Positions 7,527 through 14,505 of a DNA stretch of 41,267 nt are shown one piece after another. The stretch is from Rhodobacterales bacterium (GTDB lineage Bacteria > Pseudomonadota > Alphaproteobacteria > Rhodobacterales > Rhodobacteraceae), in NCBI GenBank assembly GCA_013297695.1, contig JAAFHX010000011.1:1-41267 (forward strand). The letters run 5' to 3'. The position numbers and the translations under genes are program-made. How positions within the stretch are numbered: the first letter of the stretch is position 1; each line of letters starts with the position of its first letter. A model generated the notes under the pieces. It did not search any database. It was not told the origin of the DNA and worked only from the letters and a program-made list of their open reading frames with translations.

Positions 7527-8762
7527 TCAGGTCCGAACCAACCGAACTATTTCAGCCGTTCCGACCGCGATATACGACGCCCAATCCTTCATCATCTTGC
7601 GCCGTATCTCGAATACGTCCGAACGAGCATAAGCTGCCTCTGCCTTGTCCCTGATCGTATGGGCAAGCGCAGCCTCGGCGACTTCACGGGGGAAGTTCGT
7701 CCTTTCCTGTGCCCATGTGCGGAAGGAGGTGCGGAAACCGTGAATGTCGGCGTCAAAGTGAAGTTCCTTGACCAGTTTTGAAAGCGTCATGTCGGATAGC
7801 GACTTGCCTGACTTTGTCCCCGGAAACACAAGCCCCGCTCCATCACCCAGCGCCTTCGCCTGCCGCAGGATTTCCACAACACGCGGGGACAAGGGCACCC
7901 GATGCTCGCGCTTGGCCTTCATCCGCGAGGCTGGAATGGTCCAGACAGCGGGTGTGGCGGGCCTTCCGGGAGTGGCAGGGGTGCCAAGGTCGATTTCCGA
8001 CCATGTAGCCCCCCGCGCCTCGCCTGACCGTGTGGCGGTCAGCACAAGAAACTCGAAAGCCAGCTTGGTTGAACGCCCGGCTCCCGATGCCTGCACGGCT
8101 GCGAGGCACTCAGCGACCTGCGCATAGGTCAGAGCCTTGCGATGCTCGATCAGGCTGCGGTCGCGCTTGGGCAAAGCCTGTGCGATGGATTCGGCGGGGT
8201 TGTCCTGCCGCCAGCCTTGGGCGACTGCCCACTTCATCACCATGCCGATACGCTGGCGCACCCGCGCCGCCGTCTCGGGTTTGTCGGTCCAGATCGGGGA
8301 CAGGACGGCCAGCACGTCGCTCGTGGCCACATCGGCCACCCGGAGCTTGCCCATGCGGGGGAAGGTGTAGGTTTCCAGCGTGGTCAGGAACTGCGCCGCA
8401 TGCTTCGGGTTGCGCCATGTCGGCAGGTGCAGCGCATGCACCTTGCGGGCGGCTTCCTCAAAGGTCAGCACCGCGTCGGCTTCTTTGCGGGCCTGCAACG
8501 GGTCGCCTCCCGCCCGCGCCAGCTTGCGGTTGCAAAGTGCAGCTTCACGCGCCTCTGCCAAGGATACCAGCGAAGGGTTGCCCAGCCCGAGTTCACACCG
8601 CTTGCCCCGAACGACGATACGCTGCACCCATTGCCGCTGACCGTTCGGCTGGACCCGCAGGAACAGCCCGTGACCATCGAAGTATTTCCCAGGCTCGCGC
8701 GCCGTCTTCACGAATTGCGCGGTCAACGCCTTTTCCGGCTTACGAAGACCTTCGGTTGCCAT
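7527..8762 (-). CDS. int: Tyrosine-type site-specific integrase (DUF4102 arm-binding, P4-like)
   Basis: Catalyses integration and excision of the element. Residues 1-100 form an N-terminal arm-binding domain of the DUF4102 type (YFDGHGLFLRVQPNGQRQW). A core-binding SAM-like domain and then the catalytic domain follow. The catalytic residues are visible: Arg in LTATRSGEARG (about 245), Lys in RMKAKREHRVP (about 282-284), His and Arg in DIHGFRTSFRTW (about 341 and 344), His in ALAHTIRDK (about 368) and Tyr in AAYARSD (about 378). At 411 residues it has full length. The ATG at 8762 has an upstream GGGGGA ribosome site. It is the outermost gene of the element, so the attachment site should lie just to its right. 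These integrases often use tRNA 3' ends, but no tRNA is visible there. Confidence 0.95.
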   Translation of the reverse strand: MATEGLRKPEKALTAQFVKTAREPGKYFDGHGLFLRVQPNGQRQWVQRIVVRGKRCELGLGNPSLVSLAEAREAALCNRKLARAGGDPLQARKEADAVLTFEEAARKVHALHLPTWRNPKHAAQFLTTLETYTFPRMGKLRVADVATSDVLAVLSPIWTDKPETAARVRQRIGMVMKWAVAQGWRQDNPAESIAQALPKRDRSLIEHRKALTYAQVAECLAAVQASGAGRSTKLAFEFLVLTATRSGEARGATWSEIDLGTPATPGRPATPAVWTIPASRMKAKREHRVPLSPRVVEILRQAKALGDGAGLVFPGTKSGKSLSDMTLSKLVKELHFDADIHGFRTSFRTWAQERTNFPREVAEAALAHTIRDKAEAAYARSDVFEIRRKMMKDWASYIAVGTAEIVRLVRT

Positions 8763-8788
8763 AATGCGTCCCCCTTTCTATCCCCCAC

Positions 8789-8800
8789 TTGAGGCAGGAT
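8789..8800 (+). repeat. 12-base direct repeat, copy 1 (TTGAGGCAGGAT)
   Basis: The identical 12-mer recurs at 10919-10930 on the same strand. The two copies bracket the MuF/GH19/immunity cassette. A chance match between two intergenic regions of about 400 bases is roughly a one-percent event by my estimate, so it may be meaningful as an attachment or insertion scar, but it may also be coincidence. Confidence 0.3.
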
Positions 8801-8823
8801 AGCACGGGAACTAGCCGGAACAA
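8796..8823 (-). promoter_or_regulatory. Possible promoter of the integrase operon
   Basis: On the minus strand TTGTTC (8823-8818) and TATCCT (8801-8796) are separated by 16 bases. The latter lies about 35 bases before the integrase ATG. The match to sigma-70 consensus is moderate only. Confidence 0.25.
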
Positions 8824-9139
8824 AGCGGCATGACGCTCCGACTAAACTATTGTTTTCGAGCGCTTTACCAGATCACACCGGAACTCTCAGGAACACAACA
8901 CGGCAGACTTCGTCTCCGCCAACGCGACCGGCATCGAACCTTCTCTGGACGCCTGTGGGTTCAGTTCGGACTGTTAACGAATTCTTGACTATGAGCATGT
9001 CCAATGACCACCATTTTAAGGGGGTAGGGACGGAATGCGGCACGAGAGCAAATTCTCTTCTTGGATCAGGTCGGGCGGACAGAGCACGTTCGTCCTGCCA
9101 TAGACCAGCCTCGTCAATCTAGAGTGCAAGTTTTCGGTC

Positions 9140-9736
9140 GTGCCCGTCAGATTGCTTGATAGCATCATTGATGATGCACTCGTGGCGGCGGTCAGTCGAC
9201 TGAACCGATACCTCCCTAGCGGAGTCTCTGTCGACATCAACGCCGTCGATCTGACTCCCATCCGTGATCAACTTCGCGGCGAGGTCGCGGACCGATTGAC
9301 CGAAACAGGTGTGGCTGTTGACCCGAATGATCCGGTCATAACTGCGATCATTGCCCGATATGCGGAAATCCTGAACGGCTTCCTTCAGACAGAAGGCCTG
9401 CACGTTGATCGCTATATCTGGCGAAGCAGCGACGATTCCCGAGTTCGCGCAGCACACTCAGAATACGATGACCACATCTTCCTTTGGTCCGCTCCGCCCG
9501 AAGGCGGGCATCCGGGCCAAGACTGGAACTGCCAATGCACTGCTGAACCGTTCATCGATCTGAACGCCATCCCCGAAGGCGCGACCTGCGACATCCTGAC
9601 CGGAGACCGATTGGCCTCCGTTTTCCCGGACGCGGAAAGTGATAAACTTAATGCAATCGCGCGAGAGTTGGATTTGAGGATCGTTTCAGGCCAACTCGAC
9701 ACGCGGGAGCGGTTGATCCATTTTCTGGGCAGATGA
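9140..9736 (+). CDS. MuF-type (phage minor head) domain protein carrying the start of a GH19 domain
   Basis: A 198-residue frame starting at GTG 9140 (weak ribosome site; the frame opens after a TAG at 9101). Residues about 92-136 match the phage Mu gpF/head morphogenesis signature: YIWRSSDDSRVRAAH, then PPEGGHPGQDWNCQCTA, with a Cys-x-Cys end. Phages use MuF proteins in capsid assembly, and MuF domains are also known as N-terminal delivery modules of temperate-phage polymorphic toxins. From about residue 158 the sequence becomes the typical beginning of a GH19 lysozyme/chitinase (LASVFPDAESDKL, then DTRERLIHFLGR). The TGA interrupts it exactly where the family has FLAQ-x-x-HES. The rest of the domain is in the next frame, which overlaps by ATGA. 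I think the two frames were one MuF-GH19 protein; see the next entry. Confidence 0.75.
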   Translation: MPVRLLDSIIDDALVAAVSRLNRYLPSGVSVDINAVDLTPIRDQLRGEVADRLTETGVAVDPNDPVITAIIARYAEILNGFLQTEGLHVDRYIWRSSDDSRVRAAHSEYDDHIFLWSAPPEGGHPGQDWNCQCTAEPFIDLNAIPEGATCDILTGDRLASVFPDAESDKLNAIARELDLRIVSGQLDTRERLIHFLGR

Positions 9737-10308
9737 AGCAGGAAGCCCGCGACGATGCGCGATTGGTGGAAAGTCTGAACTACCGACCTGGTAGGATGCA
9801 GGCAATATACAGCTACTTCGCACGCCACCCGGACGAAGCAGAGCGCTATGTCAAGACGCCCGATCATCCTGCCGACCCGGTTGCCATTGCAAACCATGCC
9901 TACGCCAATCGGAACGGAATTGGTGATGTCGACAGCGGCGATGGCTGGAACTATCGCGGCCGCGGTCTGTTTCAATTCACTGGTCGCGCCAATTATCGGG
10001 CATTCACGGATTGGCATGAGAGCACTTTCGGAGGCGGAATTGATTTTGAGGCTGATCCGGACCGTGCGGCCGAGCCCGTCTATGCTGTCCGTTCTGCCGT
10101 ATACTTCTGGCTAGACCACGATCTACCTCCACTGGCGGACAGTGGACTAACCGCATCAGCGGTGAGAGAAATCACGATTCGCATCAACGGGAGCGACGAC
10201 ACGGCAAAAGAACGTACGGAAAAGATGACCGATATTCGAGATGGCGGGCAGTTCGATGGGGTTTGCCGATTCTCGGTCGCACGACCAAGGTTTGAGGACG
10301 CGCATTGA
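9733..10308 (+). CDS. GH19 lysozyme/chitinase-like catalytic region (second half of split MuF-GH19 protein)
   Basis: A 191-residue frame in the -1 frame relative to the MuF ORF. GH19 enzymes cleave beta-1,4 bonds of chitin or peptidoglycan and serve as phage endolysins and antibacterial toxins. It shows NYRGRGLFQFTGRANY (about residues 73-88), the best-known motif of the family, plus ESLNYRP (about 13-19), a typical VYFWLDHDLPPLAD segment and EITIRINGS near the end. Candidate catalytic glutamates are Glu4 (in QEARDD, matching the HES of the family) and Glu13 (VESLNY). The first helix of the fold is missing here and is encoded by the preceding ORF. One extra G in the GGG at 9727-9729 would join the two frames as FLGQMKQEA. 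So this is a frameshifted gene, a sequencing indel, a frameshift-expressed protein or, less likely, a reinitiated fragment. Confidence 0.75.
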   Translation: MKQEARDDARLVESLNYRPGRMQAIYSYFARHPDEAERYVKTPDHPADPVAIANHAYANRNGIGDVDSGDGWNYRGRGLFQFTGRANYRAFTDWHESTFGGGIDFEADPDRAAEPVYAVRSAVYFWLDHDLPPLADSGLTASAVREITIRINGSDDTAKERTEKMTDIRDGGQFDGVCRFSVARPRFEDAH

Positions 10309-10835
10309 GATCGCTTTTTTCAGCGGCGTTTGGCATATCGATTGGCTCGTCATCCGCTTTCGCAGATGACTCAAGGCACTTTCAGACACTCTTTGATGCA
10401 CATAGCGTGGAAACCCGGGAACCGGTGATCGAAGTTAATTCAACGGAGGACGACGTCCACTTTTCGATTGCCTTGCGCGACAAGGAAAGCGGACTAGAGA
10501 GAAAATACGAGTTTGAAGGAGAGGGCAGCACCGACCCCTCACCGATCCAATTTGAGGAAAGCTATCTGTGTGGCACCCCTGTCATCCTGCTGACGGTGCA
10601 ATACCCCTGGCGCCACGCCTTGCCAGAAACCGTTCGTGTTCTCGATACCTTCGCGTTCCGTCGAACCGACTTCGCCTTCATCGATGTGGCCTTCGGGACA
10701 TTGACCGATATCGCGCTGGCCGATGACTCGGCCTACGACCCAATAGACCTTGAAATGCTTCCGCCGATCCGGGTGCACTGCTTGAACGGTCAGGGCGGGA
10801 AGCCCTTCGAATTCTCCAAGAAAGCAGCCAAATAG
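10305..10835 (+). CDS. Secreted protein, putative periplasmic immunity protein for the GH19 enzyme
   Basis: A 176-residue protein starting at TTG 10305, overlapping the GH19 stop as TTGA, with GAGG seven bases upstream. The first 20 residues (MRSLFSAAFGISIGSSSAFA, then DD) look like a Sec signal peptide with an AFA-type cleavage site. The mature part has only two cysteines (YLCGTP and VHCLNG), fitting one periplasmic disulfide. It has no motif I recognise. A peptidoglycan hydrolase delivered to the periplasm needs a periplasmic inhibitor, and polymorphic toxins place that immunity gene directly downstream, so immunity is the best hypothesis. A structural or accessory phage protein is the alternative. 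Confidence 0.6.
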   Translation: MRSLFSAAFGISIGSSSAFADDSRHFQTLFDAHSVETREPVIEVNSTEDDVHFSIALRDKESGLERKYEFEGEGSTDPSPIQFEESYLCGTPVILLTVQYPWRHALPETVRVLDTFAFRRTDFAFIDVAFGTLTDIALADDSAYDPIDLEMLPPIRVHCLNGQGGKPFEFSKKAAK

Positions 10836-11228
10836 CTGGATCCCATAAACAGAGAAGGTTCGACGGCAGTCGCGTCCGCTCCGCCATTTACCCGCAAGAA
10901 AGTGTTCTCCCGATCCGATTGAGGCAGGATTTTTCCGTTGTTTGCGGGGGTTATTCGGGAGGGGCTGTCAACCGGCGCAAGTGCCAGCAGGGCCGAAGTC
11001 GGTCTCTCACGGGAGTTGTTCTCTGGGCCTGTCAACCAAGCCTGTAGGGTTCAGTGAGTTAACCCTCGGATTTGGCTAACTTAAGGCGGCCTGTGGACAA
11101 GGCAGCGTGGCGTACCGAAATGTCTTTGGGTTCGGGTTGTCATCGCGACGATCTGCTTGCGGGACCGCGCATCTTTGGTCGGGCGTGGCGAGGGCCGATT
11201 GCAGTTGTCCCGGGGCAGGGTTTCCGTT
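10836..11228. other. Intergenic region between the toxin cassette and yidD
   Basis: These 393 bases contain no credible gene. They hold the second copy of the 12-base repeat (10919-10930), an imperfect stem-loop AGTTAACC/GGCTAACT (11057-11064 with 11074-11081) and a single DnaA-box-like TGTGGACAA (about 11092). Two related CTGTCAACC words occur at about 10966 and 11030. Composition changes to the GC-rich core near 11080. Confidence 0.4.
10919..10930 (+). repeat. 12-base direct repeat, copy 2 (TTGAGGCAGGAT)
   Basis: Identical to 8789-8800. Copy 2 lies about 80 bases after the immunity candidate. See copy 1 for how far this can be trusted. Confidence 0.3.
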
Positions 11229-11462
11229 TCAGCGATCGCGGGCGGGCGGAACCGGGTCGTGGCCCGATCCACCCCAGGGATGGCAGCGGCAGATGCGGCT
11301 GATGGCCAGGAGCGACCCCATCACCGCCCCGTGGCGTTCAAGCGCCTCCAGCGCATAGGACGAGCAGGTCGGCTGGAACCGGCAGCCATGGCCGACCCAG
11401 GGACTGAGCAGCAGCCGGTAGGCGCGCACGGGCAGGGCGACCAGATGCGCCAGCGGGGTCAT
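11229..11462 (-). CDS. yidD: Membrane protein insertion efficiency factor YidD
   Basis: A 77-residue protein that assists YidC-dependent membrane protein insertion at the inner membrane. It shows the family pattern: [20 protein letters not shown], with the conserved cysteines, then [17 protein letters not shown]. The ATG at 11462 overlaps the rnpA stop (ATGA), the normal arrangement. The frame is open further upstream to 11576, but that part lies inside rnpA and is unlike the family. YidC is not adjacent in this window. Confidence 0.95.
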   Translation of the reverse strand: MTPLAHLVALPVRAYRLLLSPWVGHGCRFQPTCSSYALEALERHGAVMGSLLAISRICRCHPWGGSGHDPVPPARDR

Positions 11463-11866
11463 CTGCCTTCTCGTCCGCCGTGAACCTGGCCCAGGGCTGT
11501 GGCAAGATCGCCCAGCAGCAGGGCAAAGGGGCGTTCCGAGGTGGCCCCGGGGCGACCGACAAGCACATAGTCCCACCCGACCAGCCCGGAGACGGGCAGC
11601 ACGATGCGTGCCACTTCGCGCAGGCGGCGTTTGGCGCGGTTGCGGGCGACGGCATTGCCGATCTTTCTGGAGCAGGTGAAGCCGACGCGAATGCCGTCTG
11701 TCCCATCCGCGCGCCGCCGTGCCTGGAGCAGAAAGCCCGGGGTCCCCTGCTTGCGGGCCTGCGCGGCGCGCAGGAAATCTGCGCGTGCGGCAATGATGTC
11801 AAGACGCACGGCGCACGCCGGTCGTGGCGCAGTATTCCGGCCCTGTCCGACATCCGGGGCGGTCAT
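11459..11866 (-). CDS. rnpA: Ribonuclease P protein component
   Basis: Protein subunit of RNase P, which with the catalytic RNA removes 5' leaders of precursor tRNAs. It is 135 residues. The signature region [18 protein letters not shown] holds the RNR motif that contacts RNA. A central-cleft aromatic-rich strand (GIRVGFTCS) precedes it and [12 protein letters not shown] follows. It starts at ATG 11866, 33 bases after the rpmH stop, and is coupled to yidD by a 4-base overlap. The N-terminus is a little longer than in enterobacteria, as is usual in alphaproteobacteria. Confidence 0.95.
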   Translation of the reverse strand: MTAPDVGQGRNTAPRPACAVRLDIIAARADFLRAAQARKQGTPGFLLQARRRADGTDGIRVGFTCSRKIGNAVARNRAKRRLREVARIVLPVSGLVGWDYVLVGRPGATSERPFALLLGDLATALGQVHGGREGR

Positions 11867-11899
11867 GTCACCGTTCCCTTGCGGGAGGCGGTCGGCCCG

Positions 11900-12034
11900 T
11901 CAGGCCGACAGCTTCTTGCGGCCCTTGGCGCGGCGGGCAGCCAGCACCAGACGCCCGCCCTTGGTTGCCATGCGGGCGCGGAACCCGTGGCGACGGGCGC
12001 GGACCAGGTTCGACGGTTGAAAAGTGCGCTTCAT
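11900..12034 (-). CDS. rpmH: 50S ribosomal protein L34
   Basis: A 44-residue basic ribosomal protein. I translated it directly: it starts [18 protein letters not shown] and ends [10 protein letters not shown], the standard L34 sequence with the RxRRxGFRxRM core. It is the first gene of rpmH-rnpA-yidD, a universally conserved order, and has a plausible promoter at 12103-12131. Confidence 0.97.
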   Translation of the reverse strand: MKRTFQPSNLVRARRHGFRARMATKGGRLVLAARRAKGRKKLSA

Positions 12035-12102
12035 CGCGGGTCTCCATCAGATATGCGGCCCGGGCCGAACGGATTCGGGGGCCCCCTGCATTCGAAGACC
12101 GT

Positions 12103-12131
12103 CCTTTACGGAGGCACCGGCCCCAAGTCAA
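12103..12131 (-). promoter_or_regulatory. Probable rpmH promoter
   Basis: On the minus strand TTGACT (12131-12126) and TAAAGG (12108-12103) are separated by exactly 17 bases, with the rpmH ATG about 70 bases further on. The -35 is near consensus and the -10 is weak, as is common in this group. Confidence 0.45.
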
Positions 12132-12155
12132 TTCGCTGCGGGCGGGTTTCTGCAA

Positions 12156-12177
12156 CATTCCCGGTTGCCCGGGAATG
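12156..12177. other. 9-bp perfect stem-loop between rpmH and the TVP38 gene
   Basis: CATTCCCGG (12156-12164) pairs with CCGGGAATG (12169-12177) around a four-base loop. It lies between the divergent rpmH and TVP38-family genes, 25 bases upstream of the rpmH -35. No T-run follows on either strand, so an operator or RNA structure is as likely as a terminator. Confidence 0.35.
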
Positions 12178-12304
12178 CCCCGGCCCATGCAGTGTTACAG
12201 GAACCGTCCGGCGCCGTCGCCCCGATCAAGGCCGCGTGAGGGGGGCTGTCGCCGCCGGTCCCGACGGGGCATGGTCCGACGCAGGCCAGTGAAAGGGCAG
12301 CAGC

Positions 12305-13033
12305 GTGAGCGATATGGCGAACACCCCGCGGACCGGCCTTTGGCAGAAGGCTCCGATCCTGCTGATCCTGACCGCAGCCGTGATCGGGGCTTTTGCCTTG
12401 CGCGGGCATCTGAGCCTTGAGACGCTGGCCACCCACCGCGACTCGCTTCTTGCGTTTCGCGATGCCCATTACGCCGTGTCGGTCGCGCTGTTCATTGCCG
12501 GCTATGCGGCTCTGGTCGCGCTGAGTTTGCCCGGTGCGCTGGTGGCCACGCTGACGGGCGGCTTCCTGTTCGGGCTGGTTCCGGGGGCGCTGTACAACGT
12601 GACGGCGGCCACGCTTGGCGCCGTAGCGGTGTTTCTGGCTGCGCGGGCGGGCTTTGGTGCGGCGATGGGCGACCGGATCGCGGCCGGCGGCGGCGCGGCG
12701 GCACGGCTGATGGACGGGCTGCGCGAGAACGAGCTTTCGGTGCTGTTCCTGATGCGGCTGCTTCCGGTGGTTCCGTTCTTTCTGGCCAACCTCATCCCGG
12801 CAGCCCTAGGCGTCAGCCTCTGGCGTTTCGCTCTGACGACCTTTTTCGGCATCATGCCGGGCGGGCTGGTCTACACCTGGGTCGGGGCCGGGCTGGGCGA
12901 GGTCTTCGCGCGGGGCGGCACGCCTGATCTGGGGCTTCTGTTCAAGCCACAGATTCTTGGGCCGCTTCTGGGGCTGGCTGCGTTGGCTGCCTTGCCCATC
13001 CTGATCCGCGCGTTCCGTCGCAAGGGCCTGTAG
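12305..13033 (+). CDS. TVP38/TMEM64 (DedA-superfamily, SNARE-associated) membrane protein
   Basis: A 242-residue integral inner-membrane protein. It has an N-terminal hydrophobic segment (about 14-30), several further membrane segments, and the re-entrant-loop signatures of the VTT domain: GYAALVALSLPGALVATLTGGFLFG (about 61-85), then RLLPVVPFFLANLIPAALG (about 150-168). Family members are thought to act as lipid scramblases or ion-coupled transporters. The start is GTG at 12305 with AAAGGG upstream; ATG 12314 (MANTPRT) is possible. One base separates its stop from the next start. The pairing of TVP38 with a pyridine-nucleotide disulfide oxidoreductase is frequent in bacteria and suggests a shared, still unclear, role. 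Confidence 0.9.
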   Translation: MSDMANTPRTGLWQKAPILLILTAAVIGAFALRGHLSLETLATHRDSLLAFRDAHYAVSVALFIAGYAALVALSLPGALVATLTGGFLFGLVPGALYNVTAATLGAVAVFLAARAGFGAAMGDRIAAGGGAAARLMDGLRENELSVLFLMRLLPVVPFFLANLIPAALGVSLWRFALTTFFGIMPGGLVYTWVGAGLGEVFARGGTPDLGLLFKPQILGPLLGLAALAALPILIRAFRRKGL

Positions 13034-13034
13034 G

Positions 13035-14447
13035 ATGAACCGGATCGAGACGGATATCTGCATCATCGGGGCCGGATCCGGGGGGCTTTCGGTCGCCGCC
13101 GGGGCGGCGCAGATGGGCGCACGCGTGGTCCTGATCGAGGGTGCCGAGATGGGCGGCGACTGCCTGAACCACGGCTGCGTGCCGTCCAAGGCCCTGCTGG
13201 CAGCGGCCAGGGTCGCCCATGTGATGACGGCGGGGTCCGCTTTCGGCATAACGCCCGTCACACCACAGGTGGATTTCGGCGCGGTCAAGGACCATGTCGC
13301 GCGGGTGATCGCCACCATCGCCCCGGTCGACAGCCAGGAACGGTTCGAGGGGCTTGGCGTACGGGTCATCCGTGCCTGGGGTCGTTTCGTCTCGCCGACC
13401 GAGGTCGAGGCCGGGGGCCACCGCATCACCGCGCGGCGGTTCGTCATCGCCACCGGGTCGCGTCCGATGGTGCCCGCGATCCCCGGACTGGACGGCGTGC
13501 CCTACCTGACGAACGAGACGATCTTTCCGCTGCGCGAGAAACCGTCGCATCTGATCATCATCGGCGGCGGTCCCATCGGGATGGAAATGGCACAGGCGCA
13601 TCGGCGGCTGGGTTGCGATGTGACGGTGATCGAGGGCGCGCGGGCGCTTGGCCGCGAAGACCCGGAACTTGCGGCGGTGGTGCTTGACCGGCTGCGGGCC
13701 GAGGGCGTGGGGGTCCGCGAAGGCGTGTCGGTGGCGCAGGTCTCGGGCGCGCAGGGCGTGACGGTGACGCTGGCCGATGGCAACGCGATCACCGGATCGC
13801 ATCTGCTGGTGGCCGCCGGGCGGCAGGTGGCGCTGGAGGGGTTGGACCTTGACGCCGCAGGCGTGGCGCATGACCGGCGCGGGGTACGGGTGGATGCACG
13901 GCTGCGGTCGTCGAACCGTCGCGTCTTTGCGGTGGGCGACGCGGCGGGAGGGATGCAGTTCACCCATCTGGCGGGCTATCATGCGGGCATCGTGATCCGG
14001 CAGGCGCTGTTCGGTCTGCCTGCGCGCGCGACAGCCCCGATCCCGCGCGTGACCTATACCGACCCCGAACTGGCACAGGTCGGCCTGACCGAGGCCGAGG
14101 CTCGCGCGGCGCATGGCGATGCGCTGTCCGTGGTGGGTTGGCCCCTGCACGACAACGACCGGGCCCAGGCCGAGGGCAAGACCGCGGGACTTGTCAAGGT
14201 CATGGTCGTGCGCGGCCGTCCGGTCGGTGCAGGCATCGCGGGGGCACAGGCGGGCGAACTGATCGGGCTTTGGTCGCTGGCCCTGTCGGCCCGGCTGAAG
14301 ATGGCCGCAATCGGCGGGATGGTCCTGCCCTACCCGACACTGGCCGAAGTCTCGAAACGTGCCGCAGGGGCCTATTTCTCGCCGAAACTCTTTGATAGTA
14401 AAGGCGTGAAGCGGGTGGTGCGGCTGGTCCAGCGTTATCTGCCGTGA
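13035..14447 (+). CDS. FAD-dependent pyridine nucleotide-disulfide oxidoreductase (mercuric reductase/Lpd-like)
   Basis: A 470-residue flavoprotein disulfide reductase. It shows the FAD-binding GAGSGG (about residues 12-17), the redox-active disulfide GGDCLNHGCVPSK (Cys43 and Cys48), the NAD(P)-binding GGGPIGME (about 177-184), the second FAD motif VFAVGDAAGG and the C-terminal dimerisation domain. In lipoamide dehydrogenase the C-terminus carries His-x-His-Pro-Thr with the catalytic base. Here the matching place reads LPYPTLAE, so the histidine is absent. The vicinal cysteines of true MerA are also absent. It is therefore neither a classical Lpd nor a mercuric reductase, but the poorly characterised type that accompanies TVP38 proteins. 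Substrate unknown. Confidence 0.9.
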   Translation: MNRIETDICIIGAGSGGLSVAAGAAQMGARVVLIEGAEMGGDCLNHGCVPSKALLAAARVAHVMTAGSAFGITPVTPQVDFGAVKDHVARVIATIAPVDSQERFEGLGVRVIRAWGRFVSPTEVEAGGHRITARRFVIATGSRPMVPAIPGLDGVPYLTNETIFPLREKPSHLIIIGGGPIGMEMAQAHRRLGCDVTVIEGARALGREDPELAAVVLDRLRAEGVGVREGVSVAQVSGAQGVTVTLADGNAITGSHLLVAAGRQVALEGLDLDAAGVAHDRRGVRVDARLRSSNRRVFAVGDAAGGMQFTHLAGYHAGIVIRQALFGLPARATAPIPRVTYTDPELAQVGLTEAEARAAHGDALSVVGWPLHDNDRAQAEGKTAGLVKVMVVRGRPVGAGIAGAQAGELIGLWSLALSARLKMAAIGGMVLPYPTLAEVSKRAAGAYFSPKLFDSKGVKRVVRLVQRYLP

Positions 14448-14505
14448 CCGGATTTTCGGGGGGGCCGCCGGCCTTTGGCACCTTTCCGGATGTCGATGAT
14501 CGGAA

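Larger units (their letters stand above)
1..8800 (-). mobile_element. Integrative element (right-hand part) with type III restriction-modification cargo
   Basis: All genes from the integrase (starting at 8762) to the left edge read on the minus strand: integrase, unknown gene, AlpA regulator, primase-helicase, small gene, DUF3800, mod, res. An integrase, an AlpA regulator and a primase together are the usual core of P4-like satellites and small integrative elements, and restriction systems are common cargo. Several stretches (about 1900-2490, 4130-4420 and 6890-7520) are visibly AT-richer than the flanking core genes. The right end should lie just beyond the integrase start, between about 8763 and 9100. 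The left end is outside the window, so attachment sites could not be paired and both boundaries are approximate. Confidence 0.75.
8763..9139. other. Intergenic region holding the element's expected right boundary
   Basis: These 377 bases lie between the divergent integrase and MuF genes. I see no open frame with a start site and no tRNA or tRNA 3' end. They include a possible integrase promoter (8796-8823), one copy of a 12-base direct repeat (8789-8800) and a short GAGA/TCTC-type inverted repeat near 9050. The attachment core of the element should be here but cannot be identified without the left end. Confidence 0.5.

Noticed and set aside
8763-9139. A CRISPR array or tRNA in the integrase-flanking gap
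   Set aside because: No regularly spaced repeats and no cloverleaf or TTCGAATC-type T arm could be found on either strand.
9715-9740. A programmed -1 frameshift slippery site joining MuF and GH19
   Set aside because: No X-XXY-YYZ heptamer in the right frame; the nearest runs (TTTT and GGG) are short. A simple indel in GGG explains the junction better, though slippage is not excluded.
11091-11099. A DnaA-box-like TGTGGACAA near rnpA and rpmH, suggesting oriC
   Set aside because: Only one imperfect box, no AT-rich unwinding region and no dnaA nearby. rpmH-rnpA is near oriC in some bacteria, but nothing here supports it.
13035-14447. Calling the flavoprotein mercuric reductase (merA) or lipoamide dehydrogenase (lpdA)
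   Set aside because: It lacks both the C-terminal vicinal cysteines of MerA and the HxHPT of Lpd, and there are no mer or 2-oxoacid dehydrogenase genes nearby.
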